NCBI GenBank assembly: GCA_949051815.1
Contig: CARQVR010000008.1
Coordinates: 11,924-75,923 of the forward strand
Reading direction: 5' to 3'
DNA length: 64,000 bases
Origin: an uncultured Lachnospiraceae bacterium
GTDB lineage: Bacteria; Bacillota; Clostridia; Lachnospirales; Lachnospiraceae
A program made the translations under genes and the position numbers. Of this stretch, positions 1 to 9,900 are shown one piece after another (within the stretch, counting starts at the first letter, position 1; each line of letters begins with the position of its first letter). The notes under the pieces were generated by a model. It did no database searches. It worked only from the letters and a program-made list of their open reading frames with translations, and had not been told where the DNA came from.

Positions 1-767
1 ACTACGATCAGGAGCATCATGTGCTCCATCCCGAAAAGACGCTGTTTCAGGAGATATCAGACGACTACCCGTCTCTGAATAATACGGAAATCCGAAACAC
101 ACTGGCCGCCTTTCTCTTTACCGGAGAGGACGTCTTTAAAACGATAAAAACCTTAAGCGGCGGGGAGCGCGGCAGACTTTCCCTTGCCAAACTCATGCTC
201 TCCGAGGCCAATTTCCTGATACTGGACGAACCGACCAACCATCTGGACATTATGTCCAAGGAGATTTTGGAGGACGCCCTGTGCGCTTACACGGGAACCG
301 TGCTCTATGTCTCCCACGACCGCTATTTCATTAACCGGACGGCCCATCGGATTCTTGATCTGAACCGCCGGACACTGACAAACTATCTGGGAAATTACGA
401 TTACTATCTGGAAAAGAAGGAAGAACAGCTCACCAGGATCGACACCGCCCTTTCCGATTCCCAGCCCGGAAAATCTGCTGTCGCGGGAAGCGGAGCGAAT
501 GATGCGCCATCCGGCGCCAAACAGGATTGGAAGGCAAAGAAGGAACAGCAGGCGGCACAGCGCAAACGGGAAAACGACCTGAAAAAATGCGAGGCGCAGA
601 TTGAAGCTTTGGAAAAGCGCAACGAAGAGATCGACAGCCTTATGGTCTCTCCCGATGTCTGTACGAATGTGGCGAAGCTGCAGGAGCTGAACCGCGAGAA
701 AGAGGAGAATGAAAAGGAACTTGCAAGTCTGTATGAAAAATGGGAGGAATTGTCGTTAGCAGAATAG
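1..767 (+). CDS. ABC-F family ATPase, C-terminal part (cut by window edge)
   Basis: The reading frame is open to the left edge (it reads YDQEHH before the first possible start), so only the C-terminal third or so of the protein is visible. It contains the second ABC domain of an ABC-F protein: signature LSGGERGRLSLAKLML, Walker B LILDEPTNHLD and the H-loop YVSHDRYF. A linker follows, then a charged C-terminal coiled coil rich in Lys, Glu and Gln (about residues 165-245). There are no membrane segments, so this is a soluble ABC-F factor. Members of the family act on ribosomes as translation factors or antibiotic-protection proteins, and the sequence does not say which. It is followed by an intrinsic terminator at 793-840. 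Confidence 0.93.
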   Translation, partial: YDQEHHVLHPEKTLFQEISDDYPSLNNTEIRNTLAAFLFTGEDVFKTIKTLSGGERGRLSLAKLMLSEANFLILDEPTNHLDIMSKEILEDALCAYTGTVLYVSHDRYFINRTAHRILDLNRRTLTNYLGNYDYYLEKKEEQLTRIDTALSDSQPGKSAVAGSGANDAPSGAKQDWKAKKEQQAAQRKRENDLKKCEAQIEALEKRNEEIDSLMVSPDVCTNVAKLQELNREKEENEKELASLYEKWEELSLAE

Positions 768-792
768 AACATAGAAATGCCAAAATGCAGAA

Positions 793-840
793 AGACGGGA
801 CGCTCATTACTCTATCCTGCGTCCCGTCTCCGTTTTCATC
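793..840 (+). terminator. intrinsic terminator after the ABC-F gene
   Basis: An 11-bp perfect stem (793-803 with 819-829, arms agacgggacgc and its complement) with a 15-base loop is followed by a T-rich tract (ccgttttcatcagttttt). It lies 25 bases after the ABC-F stop codon. It could also serve the convergent icd transcript. Confidence 0.6.
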
Positions 841-886
841 AGTTTTTATTTTCCGCGTCCCACTCACTGTCCGGCGATAGCTCTTA

Positions 887-2089
887 TCATGCCTCTAATG
901 TCTTTCTGATTTCCTTAATAAAGTCCTCACTGTTTAAAACCGTCACATCCTTCATAGACGTAATCAGCGCGAGATCCTTTGTCATTCTGCCGCTTTCAAT
1001 CGTGGTAATCGTCGCCTTTTCCAGCTTATCCGCAAAAGACATCAACTCTTTGTTCCCGTCCAGCTCGCCACGTTTTCTGAGTGCGCCCGTCCACGCAAAG
1101 ATCGTAGCCACAGAGTTGGTGGAGGTCTCCTCCCCTGCCAGATGCTTATAATAGTGTCTCTGCACCGTACCGTGGGCCGCCTCGTACTCGTAAACCCCAT
1201 CGGGCGATACAAGGACGGAAGTCATCATAGCCAGAGAACCGAATGCGGAGGACACCATATCGCTCATCACATCGCCGTCATAATTCTTGCAGGCCCAGAT
1301 AAAGCCGCCCTTTGCCTTCATCACACGGGCAACCGCATCGTCGATCAGCGTATAGAAATACTCGATGCCTGCACGCTCAAACTTCTCCTTATACTCTGCG
1401 TCGTAAATCTCCTGAAAAATATCCTTAAAGTTGTGGTCATACTTCTTTGAAATGGTATCTTTTGTGGCAAACCAGAGATCCTGCTTCGTATCCAGTGCAT
1501 AATTAAAACATGCCTTTGCAAAGCTTTCGATGGACTTGTCCGTATTGTGAATCCCCTGCAGGATGCCGGGGCCTGTAAACTCGTGGATCGTCTCCCGCAC
1601 CTGCGTTCCATCCGCAGCGGTAAACACCAGCTCCGCCTTGCCCGCACCGGGCACCTTGATCTCCGTATTTTTATAGACGTCCCCGTAGGCATGTCTCGCC
1701 AGCGTGATGGGCTTTTCCCAGTTCTTCACGCAGGGCTCAATGCCCTTCACGATAATCGGCGCGCGAAACACCGTTCCGTCAAGCGCGGCTCGGATCGTAC
1801 CGTTTGGACTCTTCCACATTTCTTTCAGATTGTACTCCGTCATTCTCGCCGCGTTCGGTGTGATAGTGGCACACTTTACGGCAACCCCGTATTTCTTCGT
1901 GGCTTCCGCGGAATCAATGGTCACCTGATCGTCCGTCTCATTGCGGCAGGCAAGTCCCAGATCATAGTATTCCGTCTTCAGGTCGATATAGGGAATCAGC
2001 AGTTCCTCCTTAATCATTTTCCAGAGGATTCTTGTCATTTCATCCCCGTCCATCTCCACCAGAGGGGTAGTCATTTTGATTTTTTCCAT
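887..2089 (-). CDS. icd: NADP-dependent isocitrate dehydrogenase, eukaryotic-type subfamily
   Basis: This 400-aa cytosolic enzyme oxidatively decarboxylates isocitrate to 2-oxoglutarate with NADP. The N-terminus (TPLVEMDGDEMTRILW), the substrate-binding stretch KSPNGTIRAALDGTVFRAPI, the YDGDVMSD metal-site region and EAAHGTVQRHY near the C-terminus are all present, as in the dimeric type II (eukaryote-like) isocitrate dehydrogenases. The length is normal for that family. The start has a suitable site (AAGGTGAG) about 9 bases upstream. It lies downstream of the GntR regulator on the same strand with a gap of about 56 bases, so the two probably share a transcript and the regulator may control it. 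In a fermentative anaerobe it supplies 2-oxoglutarate for glutamate synthesis. Confidence 0.96.
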   Translation of the reverse strand: MEKIKMTTPLVEMDGDEMTRILWKMIKEELLIPYIDLKTEYYDLGLACRNETDDQVTIDSAEATKKYGVAVKCATITPNAARMTEYNLKEMWKSPNGTIRAALDGTVFRAPIIVKGIEPCVKNWEKPITLARHAYGDVYKNTEIKVPGAGKAELVFTAADGTQVRETIHEFTGPGILQGIHNTDKSIESFAKACFNYALDTKQDLWFATKDTISKKYDHNFKDIFQEIYDAEYKEKFERAGIEYFYTLIDDAVARVMKAKGGFIWACKNYDGDVMSDMVSSAFGSLAMMTSVLVSPDGVYEYEAAHGTVQRHYYKHLAGEETSTNSVATIFAWTGALRKRGELDGNKELMSFADKLEKATITTIESGRMTKDLALITSMKDVTVLNSEDFIKEIRKTLEA

Positions 2090-2145
2090 GCAGTTTTCTC
2101 ACCTTTCCCGCCGCAAGTTTTGCGCCGTCACAACTTTTTCGCTGC

Positions 2146-2865
2146 TTACTCATCCTTCGTGGTTTCGGTTTCGCCCGTGTTTTCCCCGTAAATCTCTTTC
2201 AGACCGTTTTTCACCATATTGTCGTAGGCGTTGATCATATGCTGGTTCGCCAGCTTCTCCGCAAGCGCCGCATCCCCCGCCTTTATGGCCTCCATGATCT
2301 GCCTGTGCTCGTCGTTGGATGCCCGCCCTCTCGTATTGGTGGCCAGCGTCTTTTGTCTGACGCGCAGCACATAGCGGTGGAAATCCTTCAACGTATGCTC
2401 CAGAAGCTTGGAATCACATGCCTCATAGAGAATGTCGTGAAACCGATTGTCCAATTCGGCAATCTGATCCAGATGTCCTTTCTCCTCGTGAAAATCAGCC
2501 AGATAGATATTTTCCTCCATCTCCTCCATCTGTTCCTTCGATATCTTTTCCGTCGCCAGACGGGCACACAGCCCTTCTAACAAAGAGCGGATCATATAAA
2601 TATCCTTTACATCCTTCGCCGTAATTCCCGTCACATAAGCGCCCTTATTGGGAACAATCCGGATCAGCCCCTCCAGCTCAAGCTGCCGGAATGCCTCTCT
2701 GACCGGGGTACGGCTCACGCCAAGCTCCTCTCCGATCGCCACTTCCTTCAATTCCTCGTGTTCCTTGTACTTGCCGCTCAGGATATCTTCCCGCAGCTTC
2801 TGGAACACGCGCCCCCGCAGAGAATACTTGTCGTTCGTATCATACTTCTTATCATAGTTCGTCAT
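2146..2865 (-). CDS. GntR family transcriptional regulator, FadR/FCD type
   Basis: This is a DNA-binding regulator of about 239 aa. An N-terminal winged helix-turn-helix (recognition part GVSRTPVREAFRQLELEG, about residues 45-65) is followed by an all-helical FCD ligand-binding domain (about 85-220), with conserved ELDNRFHDILYEA and DEHRQIMEAI motifs that hold the metal-binding Asp and His residues. The ATG at 2865 is preferred over an in-frame GTG at 2877, because GTGAGG forms a ribosome binding site 6 bases before it. The gene heads a probable operon with icd. Its own promoter carries a 12-bp palindrome with a GTATAC core, the kind of site FCD regulators bind, so autoregulation is likely. 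The effector is unknown; a carboxylate linked to isocitrate metabolism is a reasonable guess. Confidence 0.92.
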   Translation of the reverse strand: MTNYDKKYDTNDKYSLRGRVFQKLREDILSGKYKEHEELKEVAIGEELGVSRTPVREAFRQLELEGLIRIVPNKGAYVTGITAKDVKDIYMIRSLLEGLCARLATEKISKEQMEEMEENIYLADFHEEKGHLDQIAELDNRFHDILYEACDSKLLEHTLKDFHRYVLRVRQKTLATNTRGRASNDEHRQIMEAIKAGDAALAEKLANQHMINAYDNMVKNGLKEIYGENTGETETTKDE

Positions 2866-2960
2866 TTCATTCCTCACTTCTGCACCGCTTTATTTTATCG
2901 TTTATAACAGCGCATGAACGGGACCGTGAACACAACGCCCGTTTTCTCTCACCTCGTATA

Positions 2961-2989
2961 ATTGTATACAATATACCTTTCTCTGTCAA
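2961..2989 (-). promoter_or_regulatory. sigma-A promoter with overlapping palindromic operator for gntR-icd
   Basis: On the minus strand, TTGACA (2984-2989), 17 bases and TACAAT (2961-2966) form a near-consensus promoter. The perfect 12-bp palindrome ATTGTATACAAT (2961-2972) covers the -10 element. FadR/FCD regulators bind GT-n-AC palindromes, so this is the likely site of repression by the GntR protein encoded about 95 bases downstream. The -35 box overlaps the stop codon of the upstream protease gene. Confidence 0.75.
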
Positions 2990-3906
2990 TAATATCTGCA
3001 TAAATTTTCTATATCCAGCATCCCCCATCCCTGTCTGTTCCACTCCACTCCGAGATCTCTGGCCGTATAGACCATCTGCCGTTTTACCTGACTGCTGTTG
3101 CTGTAAGGGTATTTTTGCAGATAGAGAGCAGCCGCGCCGGAGACAATAGGCGTAGACATGGATGTGCCGCTCTTTTTTGTATAGGCGTCGCGGTACATCC
3201 CCCTCCAGTCCCTGCGGCACGCTAAATTGCAGGAAATCACATCCGTGCCGGGCGCGACCAGATCCGGCTTTCTGTAGGGAAGGCTCTCCCGACCCCTGCC
3301 GGAATAATTCTCGCACAGATCCTTTCTCGCGCCAAAATATCCGCCCTCGTGGCAGCCCACGGTGATGACCAGACGGCTTTCCCCGAGCGACGACAAGGAT
3401 CCTTCCCCCGGCCCCTTATTTCCGGCCGCGCAGACCACCACCACGCCCTGCTCACAGACCGTCTCCAAAAGTCCCGAAAGTTCCTCCAGCCTTTCCTTAT
3501 CTCCGTCCTCACCGATACCGACGGAAATATTGAGCACGCGGATCCGGTAGCGCAGACGGTTCTCCAAAACCCAGAGAAGGCCATGGTACATGCTCTCTAT
3601 GCTCCCTTCCCCGTTCTCATCAAGAACCTTACCGACACAGAGCCTGCATGTAGGCGCAATCCCGCTAAAACGGCCATTTGAGAGGCGTCCGCTCCCGCCG
3701 ATGCATCCGGCCACATGGGTTCCATGGCCGCTGTCATCATAGGAGCCCTGTCTGCCATGCACAAAATCACGAAAGGCAACCACCCGATCCTCAAAGTCCG
3801 GATGATTGCCAATCCCTGTATCTAAAACGGCCACACAAATCTCCTCCGTGGCCACACTGTACTGTAAGCTTTCGCTGCATCCAAGCTGTCTCTTTACCCT
3901 GTCCAT
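2986..3906 (-). CDS. subtilisin-like serine protease (S8), no signal peptide
   Basis: This subtilase is about 306 aa. The catalytic triad is visible: Asp in AVLDTGIG (about residue 29 from this start), His in DSGHGTHVAG (about 61) and Ser in GTSMSTP (about 249), with the oxyanion Asn in CAAGNKGPG (about 163). There is no signal peptide or long propeptide, so it resembles intracellular subtilisins, which degrade cytosolic proteins, often late in growth or in sporulation. The ATG at 3906 is preferred, since a TTG at 3918 has no room for a ribosome binding site. The 5' end runs up to a terminator hairpin at 3917-3956. The gene ends on the -35 box of the gntR promoter. Confidence 0.9.
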   Translation of the reverse strand: MDRVKRQLGCSESLQYSVATEEICVAVLDTGIGNHPDFEDRVVAFRDFVHGRQGSYDDSGHGTHVAGCIGGSGRLSNGRFSGIAPTCRLCVGKVLDENGEGSIESMYHGLLWVLENRLRYRIRVLNISVGIGEDGDKERLEELSGLLETVCEQGVVVVCAAGNKGPGEGSLSSLGESRLVITVGCHEGGYFGARKDLCENYSGRGRESLPYRKPDLVAPGTDVISCNLACRRDWRGMYRDAYTKKSGTSMSTPIVSGAAALYLQKYPYSNSSQVKRQMVYTARDLGVEWNRQGWGMLDIENLCRYY

Positions 3907-3916
3907 GACATAAAAC

Positions 3917-3956
3917 AAAACTCCCGGCTTTACATATATATTATGCCGGGAGTTTT
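3917..3956 (-). terminator. intrinsic terminator after the surface-protein operon
   Basis: A perfect 12-bp stem (3917-3928 with 3945-3956, arms aaaactcccggc and complement) encloses a 16-base AT-rich loop and ends in a T run on the minus strand. It lies just after the stop of the 989-aa LRR protein and just before the protease start, so it should end the long surface-protein transcript. It is nearly symmetric and could work in both directions. Confidence 0.75.
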
Positions 3957-3977
3957 ATTATGCGCTCATACGTCAAA

Positions 3978-6947
3978 TTATTTTCTGTTACTAATCCTGT
4001 TCAGTTTTCTCCGCCACCTCGCCCATGTCGACTTCCGGTAGAAAAACATAGCCATCGCCGCAAAGAACAAACCTGCGCCAAGGAAATATTTGGGATGGAT
4101 GCTGTGGTCGCCGGTATCGGGGGAAATATCCTTTTTCCCCAAAGAAGTAAATACTGCCTGCCCGTCTCTCACATCCGCCACCGCCGGACCGGTACCGTAA
4201 TTATATATGCCGTATGCCGAAAAATGCGCCGCCTGAAATACTACCGCATCTTTCCCGTCCAGCGAAACAATCCGGCTTTCCACCTCTTCGAGCTGGCCAT
4301 CCGCATCCAGACATACCACATGCATATTGTCCCGCAGCACACCGGCAGGAAGGGGCATCGTTATCTCCACCCGCTGCTTGCCGAGTCCTGTGATGGGCAC
4401 CCCTGTCGTCGTCTCCGTCATTGTAATCTCGTAAGCGTGCAGAGAATGCGGCAGCTTATTGCCGTAAATCGACTTATACACATCGCCGATCTTCGCCATC
4501 GCCTCCTCGCTGTCAGCGATATCTAAGCGATAGCTCCCCTCACTGCCCTCCATAACCGCCGTCACAGAACTATCCCGCGGTATTGAGTAGCTGTTATTTT
4601 TTACAATAATTCCGGTCTGGGGTTTCTCCCGCTCTGCATCTGAAAGTGTTTCCGTCCCAGCCTCCAACGTATATGTACGGCCGTTTATCTCCACGGTTTC
4701 TCCAGGCCCCGGGCCGCCGCCTCTTCTGGCGAGTATGGTAAGTATGCCGTTATTTTCTTCCCCGGGCTGTTCATCTTTCTCTGTCTCCGCGCCTTCCGCA
4801 TTCCGATTCGCCCTGTCGGTATCCTCCGCCGCATCCTCAGTTTCTCTGCCCGATGCTTCTTCTTTCGGTCCGGCCGGAACTTCATCTGTCGTATCGTCCG
4901 CTGCTGTACCCTGTCTCCTGCAGATAACGCCTGTAAAATCGCCGCCTGCCTTTGACAGACAAGTCCCTGTCAGATCCGTTACCCCTGCCGGAATCACGGC
5001 AATGCGGGTTCCCGTAAAGGCCTGCCCTCTGTAAGTGTCCCTGTAAAGCTTCGTAGACGTATTTTCATAGGAGCGTGCCGGGATCTGGTCCCCTGCAAAA
5101 TAAATCACGCCGTCCTTCACCTTATCGTTATCAAAAGCCCGAAGACCGATCTGTTCCACAGACGCCGGAATGGTCACCATACGGATCGGACAGCCCGCAA
5201 ACGCTCTGTCACGGATCTGCCGCACACCCTCCGCGCCGCTAAAGGACGTTAAATTCACACAGCCCTCAAAAGCGCCCTCTCCGATGACCGAAACACTTTC
5301 CGGAATCTGCACTCCGGTTACGCTGCTCATATCCTTAAACACTTCCGGACCAATCATCTTTACGGAATCGGGAATCGCAACTACGCCGCCTGTCCCTCTG
5401 TAAGCGAGCAAAATACCGTCGCCCACGATCAGAAACGCGCCGGCCCCGCCCGCATTCGCTTTCCAGCCGGAAAGCCACGGCGTCTTGTCAAAGGCAGAAA
5501 CACCGATTTCCTTTACACTGTCAGGTATGACTACATCAGTCAAATCATCGCAATGATAAAATGCGCCGTACCCGATTTCTTCCACCCCATCGGGTATCTT
5601 CGCCGCGCCCACTGACGATCTCGCATAGGCAAACTCTCCGATCCTGCGGATACCGGCCGGTATATCACAGGACGTCATATCCTCGTCGTAATAAGCCTGC
5701 GCCGCTATAGTTTCGCCGTTCACCACCGTATATTTCGGGAAAGAACCGCCCTTCGCATCCTCCGATCCTGCAAGACCGGGAACCGTATCCGGTTCCGGTT
5801 CCTCCACCACAGGCTCACCGCCCAGAATTTCTCCGGTGCCTCCCACATTCACGGTTGCTTTGGCATTGTCTATCAGCACATAAACCTCCTGCCCGACTAC
5901 ACGGGATTTGGCTTTCACACGGGAATCATCTTCCTCCGCCTCCATGGCGTTCATATGGGTTACCTCATGGTAATAATCCACCGGCCCCACAACCGGCGCC
6001 TCCTCGCTGTTCTCACTGACAGTTCCGGGAATCGGCGCCTCCTCATACTCAGAAACCTCTATATCATCAAAAACCAGTGTCTCCGCGAAGCTCTTTGCAT
6101 AAGATCCGGCCTCCGCATGAATTTCCAGCTTCGTACAGCCGTCAAATGCGGTAGCATGGATTTTGCTGACCGAAATCGGAATCGTGATGTCACGCATTCT
6201 GACACAGTCTTCAAAGGCCTTCATGTCAATACTTTTTACGGAATACGGAATGCTGACTTCCTTTAGGTTCTTGCAGTTAGAAAACGCATATCCCGTGATC
6301 TCCGACACATTGCCACTGATGCTCACACGCTGCAGATTATAGTCACCCCAGAAACTGTAGGGTCTGATCTTATTCACTGAGGACGGCATACTGTAGGAAT
6401 CCGCTTTTCTGCCTCCCAGCACCTGATAAAGCACATCCCATCCCTTTTTGTTATAGATCGCACCGTCTTCACAGACAAAATAAGGATTATCACTGGAAAA
6501 GTCCACGGATGCCAAACTGTAATCGCCCGCAAAAACACCATTTCCAAGATTTTCAAGCCCCTTTCCGACAGAAATCCTTCTCAAAGAAGGACAGCCGGAA
6601 AAGGCCGCGTTTTCAATTATTTTCACACTGTCGGGAATCGTCACGCTCTCCAGATTTTCACAATCGGAAAAAGCCCTCACACCGATGACCTCTACCGCGT
6701 CACCCAGAGTAACGCTGCGCACATAGTCATTCCCCGCGAAGGCTTCCGCCTCTATCTTTTTTACCTGATTGGAAAGAGACACGTTCTCAGCCGTGCCATG
6801 ATACTTCACTAATGTAGTTCCATCCATATTAAAATCAGATGCGGCGGAGGAATCCTCCGCCTCCACATCTGATACAGGAATCTGTGTCACGACAATCGCT
6901 GTCACTAAGAACAACGTGCCGATCAGCTTTCTTATCTGTTTCCTCAT
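3978..6947 (-). CDS. BspA-type leucine-rich-repeat surface protein with sortase signal (989 aa)
   Basis: An N-terminal signal peptide (about residues 1-30) leads to two blocks of BspA-type LRR_5 repeats (about 45-290 and 405-640). Typical units read FSDCENLESVTIPDSVKIIENAAF. The blocks are separated and followed by acidic linkers rich in Glu, Pro and Thr. A beta-rich stalk domain (about 780-925) shared with the neighbouring 1865-aa protein comes next. The C-terminus has SPDTGD, then IHPK, a hydrophobic segment and a basic tail, a variant sorting signal of the (S/P)PxTG kind used by clostridial class B sortases. It should be covalently anchored to the cell wall. BspA-like repeats bind host proteins or other bacteria in known cases; the ligand here is unknown. 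The start has a GAGGGGG ribosome binding site. Confidence 0.92.
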   Translation of the reverse strand: MRKQIRKLIGTLFLVTAIVVTQIPVSDVEAEDSSAASDFNMDGTTLVKYHGTAENVSLSNQVKKIEAEAFAGNDYVRSVTLGDAVEVIGVRAFSDCENLESVTIPDSVKIIENAAFSGCPSLRRISVGKGLENLGNGVFAGDYSLASVDFSSDNPYFVCEDGAIYNKKGWDVLYQVLGGRKADSYSMPSSVNKIRPYSFWGDYNLQRVSISGNVSEITGYAFSNCKNLKEVSIPYSVKSIDMKAFEDCVRMRDITIPISVSKIHATAFDGCTKLEIHAEAGSYAKSFAETLVFDDIEVSEYEEAPIPGTVSENSEEAPVVGPVDYYHEVTHMNAMEAEEDDSRVKAKSRVVGQEVYVLIDNAKATVNVGGTGEILGGEPVVEEPEPDTVPGLAGSEDAKGGSFPKYTVVNGETIAAQAYYDEDMTSCDIPAGIRRIGEFAYARSSVGAAKIPDGVEEIGYGAFYHCDDLTDVVIPDSVKEIGVSAFDKTPWLSGWKANAGGAGAFLIVGDGILLAYRGTGGVVAIPDSVKMIGPEVFKDMSSVTGVQIPESVSVIGEGAFEGCVNLTSFSGAEGVRQIRDRAFAGCPIRMVTIPASVEQIGLRAFDNDKVKDGVIYFAGDQIPARSYENTSTKLYRDTYRGQAFTGTRIAVIPAGVTDLTGTCLSKAGGDFTGVICRRQGTAADDTTDEVPAGPKEEASGRETEDAAEDTDRANRNAEGAETEKDEQPGEENNGILTILARRGGGPGPGETVEINGRTYTLEAGTETLSDAEREKPQTGIIVKNNSYSIPRDSSVTAVMEGSEGSYRLDIADSEEAMAKIGDVYKSIYGNKLPHSLHAYEITMTETTTGVPITGLGKQRVEITMPLPAGVLRDNMHVVCLDADGQLEEVESRIVSLDGKDAVVFQAAHFSAYGIYNYGTGPAVADVRDGQAVFTSLGKKDISPDTGDHSIHPKYFLGAGLFFAAMAMFFYRKSTWARWRRKLNRISNRK

Positions 6948-6975
6948 AAGATTCCCCCTCGGGATCCTGAATCCC

Positions 6976-9900
6976 TTATGCCTTTGCCTTCACCCTTTTG
7001 TCCTTTTTCAGGAACAAAATGATTGACAGACAAGCCAGCCCGAGCGATAAGAACCACTTCGGATGAATCGGGTCACCGGTCTTGGGCGTCACGTCAAGCA
7101 TACCCTCCACCAGATTTCCGGTGTCCACGTAAACCGTATAAGGCGAGAAGTGCGTTGCACGGAAACGGATACAAGGTACGCCGTTTATCGTGGTAAAGCT
7201 CTCATTCAGGCTTTCTAACTGATCGCCGTTAATGACCGCACCCGCCATGTTGTTACCGCCGTAAGCCACCAGCGAATCCGGAATCGGGATCGTAATGTCT
7301 ACAGACAGTCCCGTGGTATCCGTAATCTTAGTAGTTCCGGTAGAATCATAGAGACTGATATCCATTGCATAATACAGGATATTGTCCAGTGTACCGTACT
7401 TGTTTGTGAGAGCTGCCGCAACAGCGCGGGTCGCCTCGTCTGTCTCGGAAATCTTCACGATGAAGTTATCCGAAGATCCGTTCGTATTCGCCGTCGCCAG
7501 ATCTCTGTTGGAGATTCCGGGCTTCTCAATGTCTACTTTTGTATTGCCATTGCTGTCGGTCGTAGTGCCGCCGCCGTTTCCGGTATTACCGTTTCCGCCG
7601 CCACCGCCGCCGGTATTCACAGCCACCGTGGGCGCTGCGGGCGCTTCCACATAATTCGCCTTAACCGTCACGTTGTTGGCCGGCATCGTAAACGTCGTTG
7701 TCGTCATAGTCGTGCTGGCAAGAGCCACACCATTCGACTCTGTCGTCCATTTCTCGAATCTCATACCGTCTGCCGGCATATAGCAGGAAATGATAACTAC
7801 CGTACCCGGTGCATAGCTTCCGGAACCGCTTCCGCCTTCCACAAATACCGTGTACTGTCCAACGCCGCTTGAAGTGGTCGATGTAGCGCTTGTGGAGCTG
7901 CTGGAAGTCGAACTGCTACTGGTGCTGCTGCTCTTTTTACTACTACTGCTGCTACCGCCGCTGTTCTTACTGGTAGTCGTATTCTTGCTGGTATTGCCGG
8001 AGCTGCCGCCGCTGGTACTGCCGTTGCTGGTGGTGCCGCCGCTGGTATTTCCGTCGCCGCCATTCTGTCCAAAGAGCGCAAGTACTGTCATATTCCGGTT
8101 GATAATCGTCTCAGGCGTCCATACCTCACCCATGTCTGTTCTGAACTCGTTTAAGAATGTATATCCATCCGCCGTCGGGTTCGGTGAAGGTACCGGTGTC
8201 GGCAGACCGCCGTTTATGGGATCCGCAAAGCTTGTTCCGGGCACAATGAGATATCTGTCGTTATCATCCGCGCCTCTTCCGCTGAACACCTGCCCTGTCC
8301 TGCCGTGTACAAACTGTACGCTGCACTTGCCGTCAACCATTGTGCCGTCACTGGTATACTGAGCCACGAAAACAGTCATATCGTTCTCAATCGGATCATC
8401 CAGGGTCTTGCCCTCGTCACTCATCCACTTGTCAAAGACATAACCAGGTCTGTGGTTCTTCTCCGTAACCTTCTCGGCTTCTGCCGGCAGATCGGTCACT
8501 CTCGTTCCCTTATCCACTGTAATCGCATTGCCAAGAGGCGTACCGTCGTAATCGTAGAACCATACCCTGCACGCGTTAAGCGGCTGGAAGTCAATCTGGT
8601 ATCTGTCCGCGTACCGCTTCGCCGCAGAATCTTCATAGGAATAGATCGTAAAATCGCTTCTGGGTGTAAACGCCGTATCCGCAATATCCACCTCTCTGCC
8701 GTAAATCGTCACGTTTGCGTGGGTCGTGCCCGACGTCGCCGTGCGGGTAAAGGCATCGTCCCCAATCTTATTCACGGAGCCCGGCAGAATCATCTGTCCG
8801 ATTCTCTCACAATCCTTAAATGCATTTTTCGGTATGGTCTTTAACCCGGCAGCGTCGGAGAGATTTACAATAGAGATATACTTACATCCCTCAAAAGCGC
8901 CCTCTGCAATAGCGGGAAGAGCACTTCCCCCGTCTTGATCCGTCTCACAAGTCTCGCACAGGAACGGAATCAGACTGTCGGTTGCTGAGGATATCGTGGA
9001 GACTGACAGCTCTTCGCCGACACCGCTCCTTCCTCTGGCAAGCAGACACTCAATGATACGATATCTGTCGTTTCCGTCCGCGTCCTTATGCCGCTCATAG
9101 AGAATGCCTCTCTCCGCAGGATAATCCGCACTGCCGACCAGATTGATCAGATTCTCACAATTACGGAAGGGCAGCTTTCCTACTTTCGTCACCGCAGGTA
9201 TCTCCACCCGTGTCAACTGTTCGCAATCGTCAAAGGCATAATCCGGCAGGGTTTTGACCTCCGACAGAACAACACTCTGTATCGTATCGTTACCCTTTAC
9301 GGCCTCTTCTCTCTCATCGTCATCGTCATAGTCCTTATAATAACCGCTGAACAGGCCGGGAACCGCACCGCCCAGAGTTGTGGTGTACATGGTGTCCGCC
9401 GGACGATCCTTGATGTATTTATTGTAATTGTCGCGGTTCTGCTCCATATAGGTAATCACGTCTATGGAATCTATGCCCGCGGGCACATAGATATCCTGCG
9501 TCGCGTGGATGAATCCCCACACCTTCTCAGGTACCTGCTTAAATTCCGGAAGCGCGCCATACTCCGCCGTAGGCAGATCTATATAATTCTGATAATTATC
9601 CATAAAATTATATGGATATGCTTCAAAGTAAGGCACCGGATTCTCAATCGCCTGCACAACAAGAGGCTTGAACAGGAAATCCGTCAGTTTTCCTTCCGCC
9701 GTATCGTTCTGTCCGCTCCTGTACTCCAGCCATGTGCCGTCACAGTAAACCGGATTGATCCACGGACCATATCGAAGATCCAGTTCCTTCTCGAAATCCG
9801 CCTCCGGAATCACCCGTCCGTCAAGCGTGACATTCGGAGCGCCTGTACGGTATGCGTCAAAAATCACCGCATACTCATGCCGCAGCGTATTGACTTCCGC

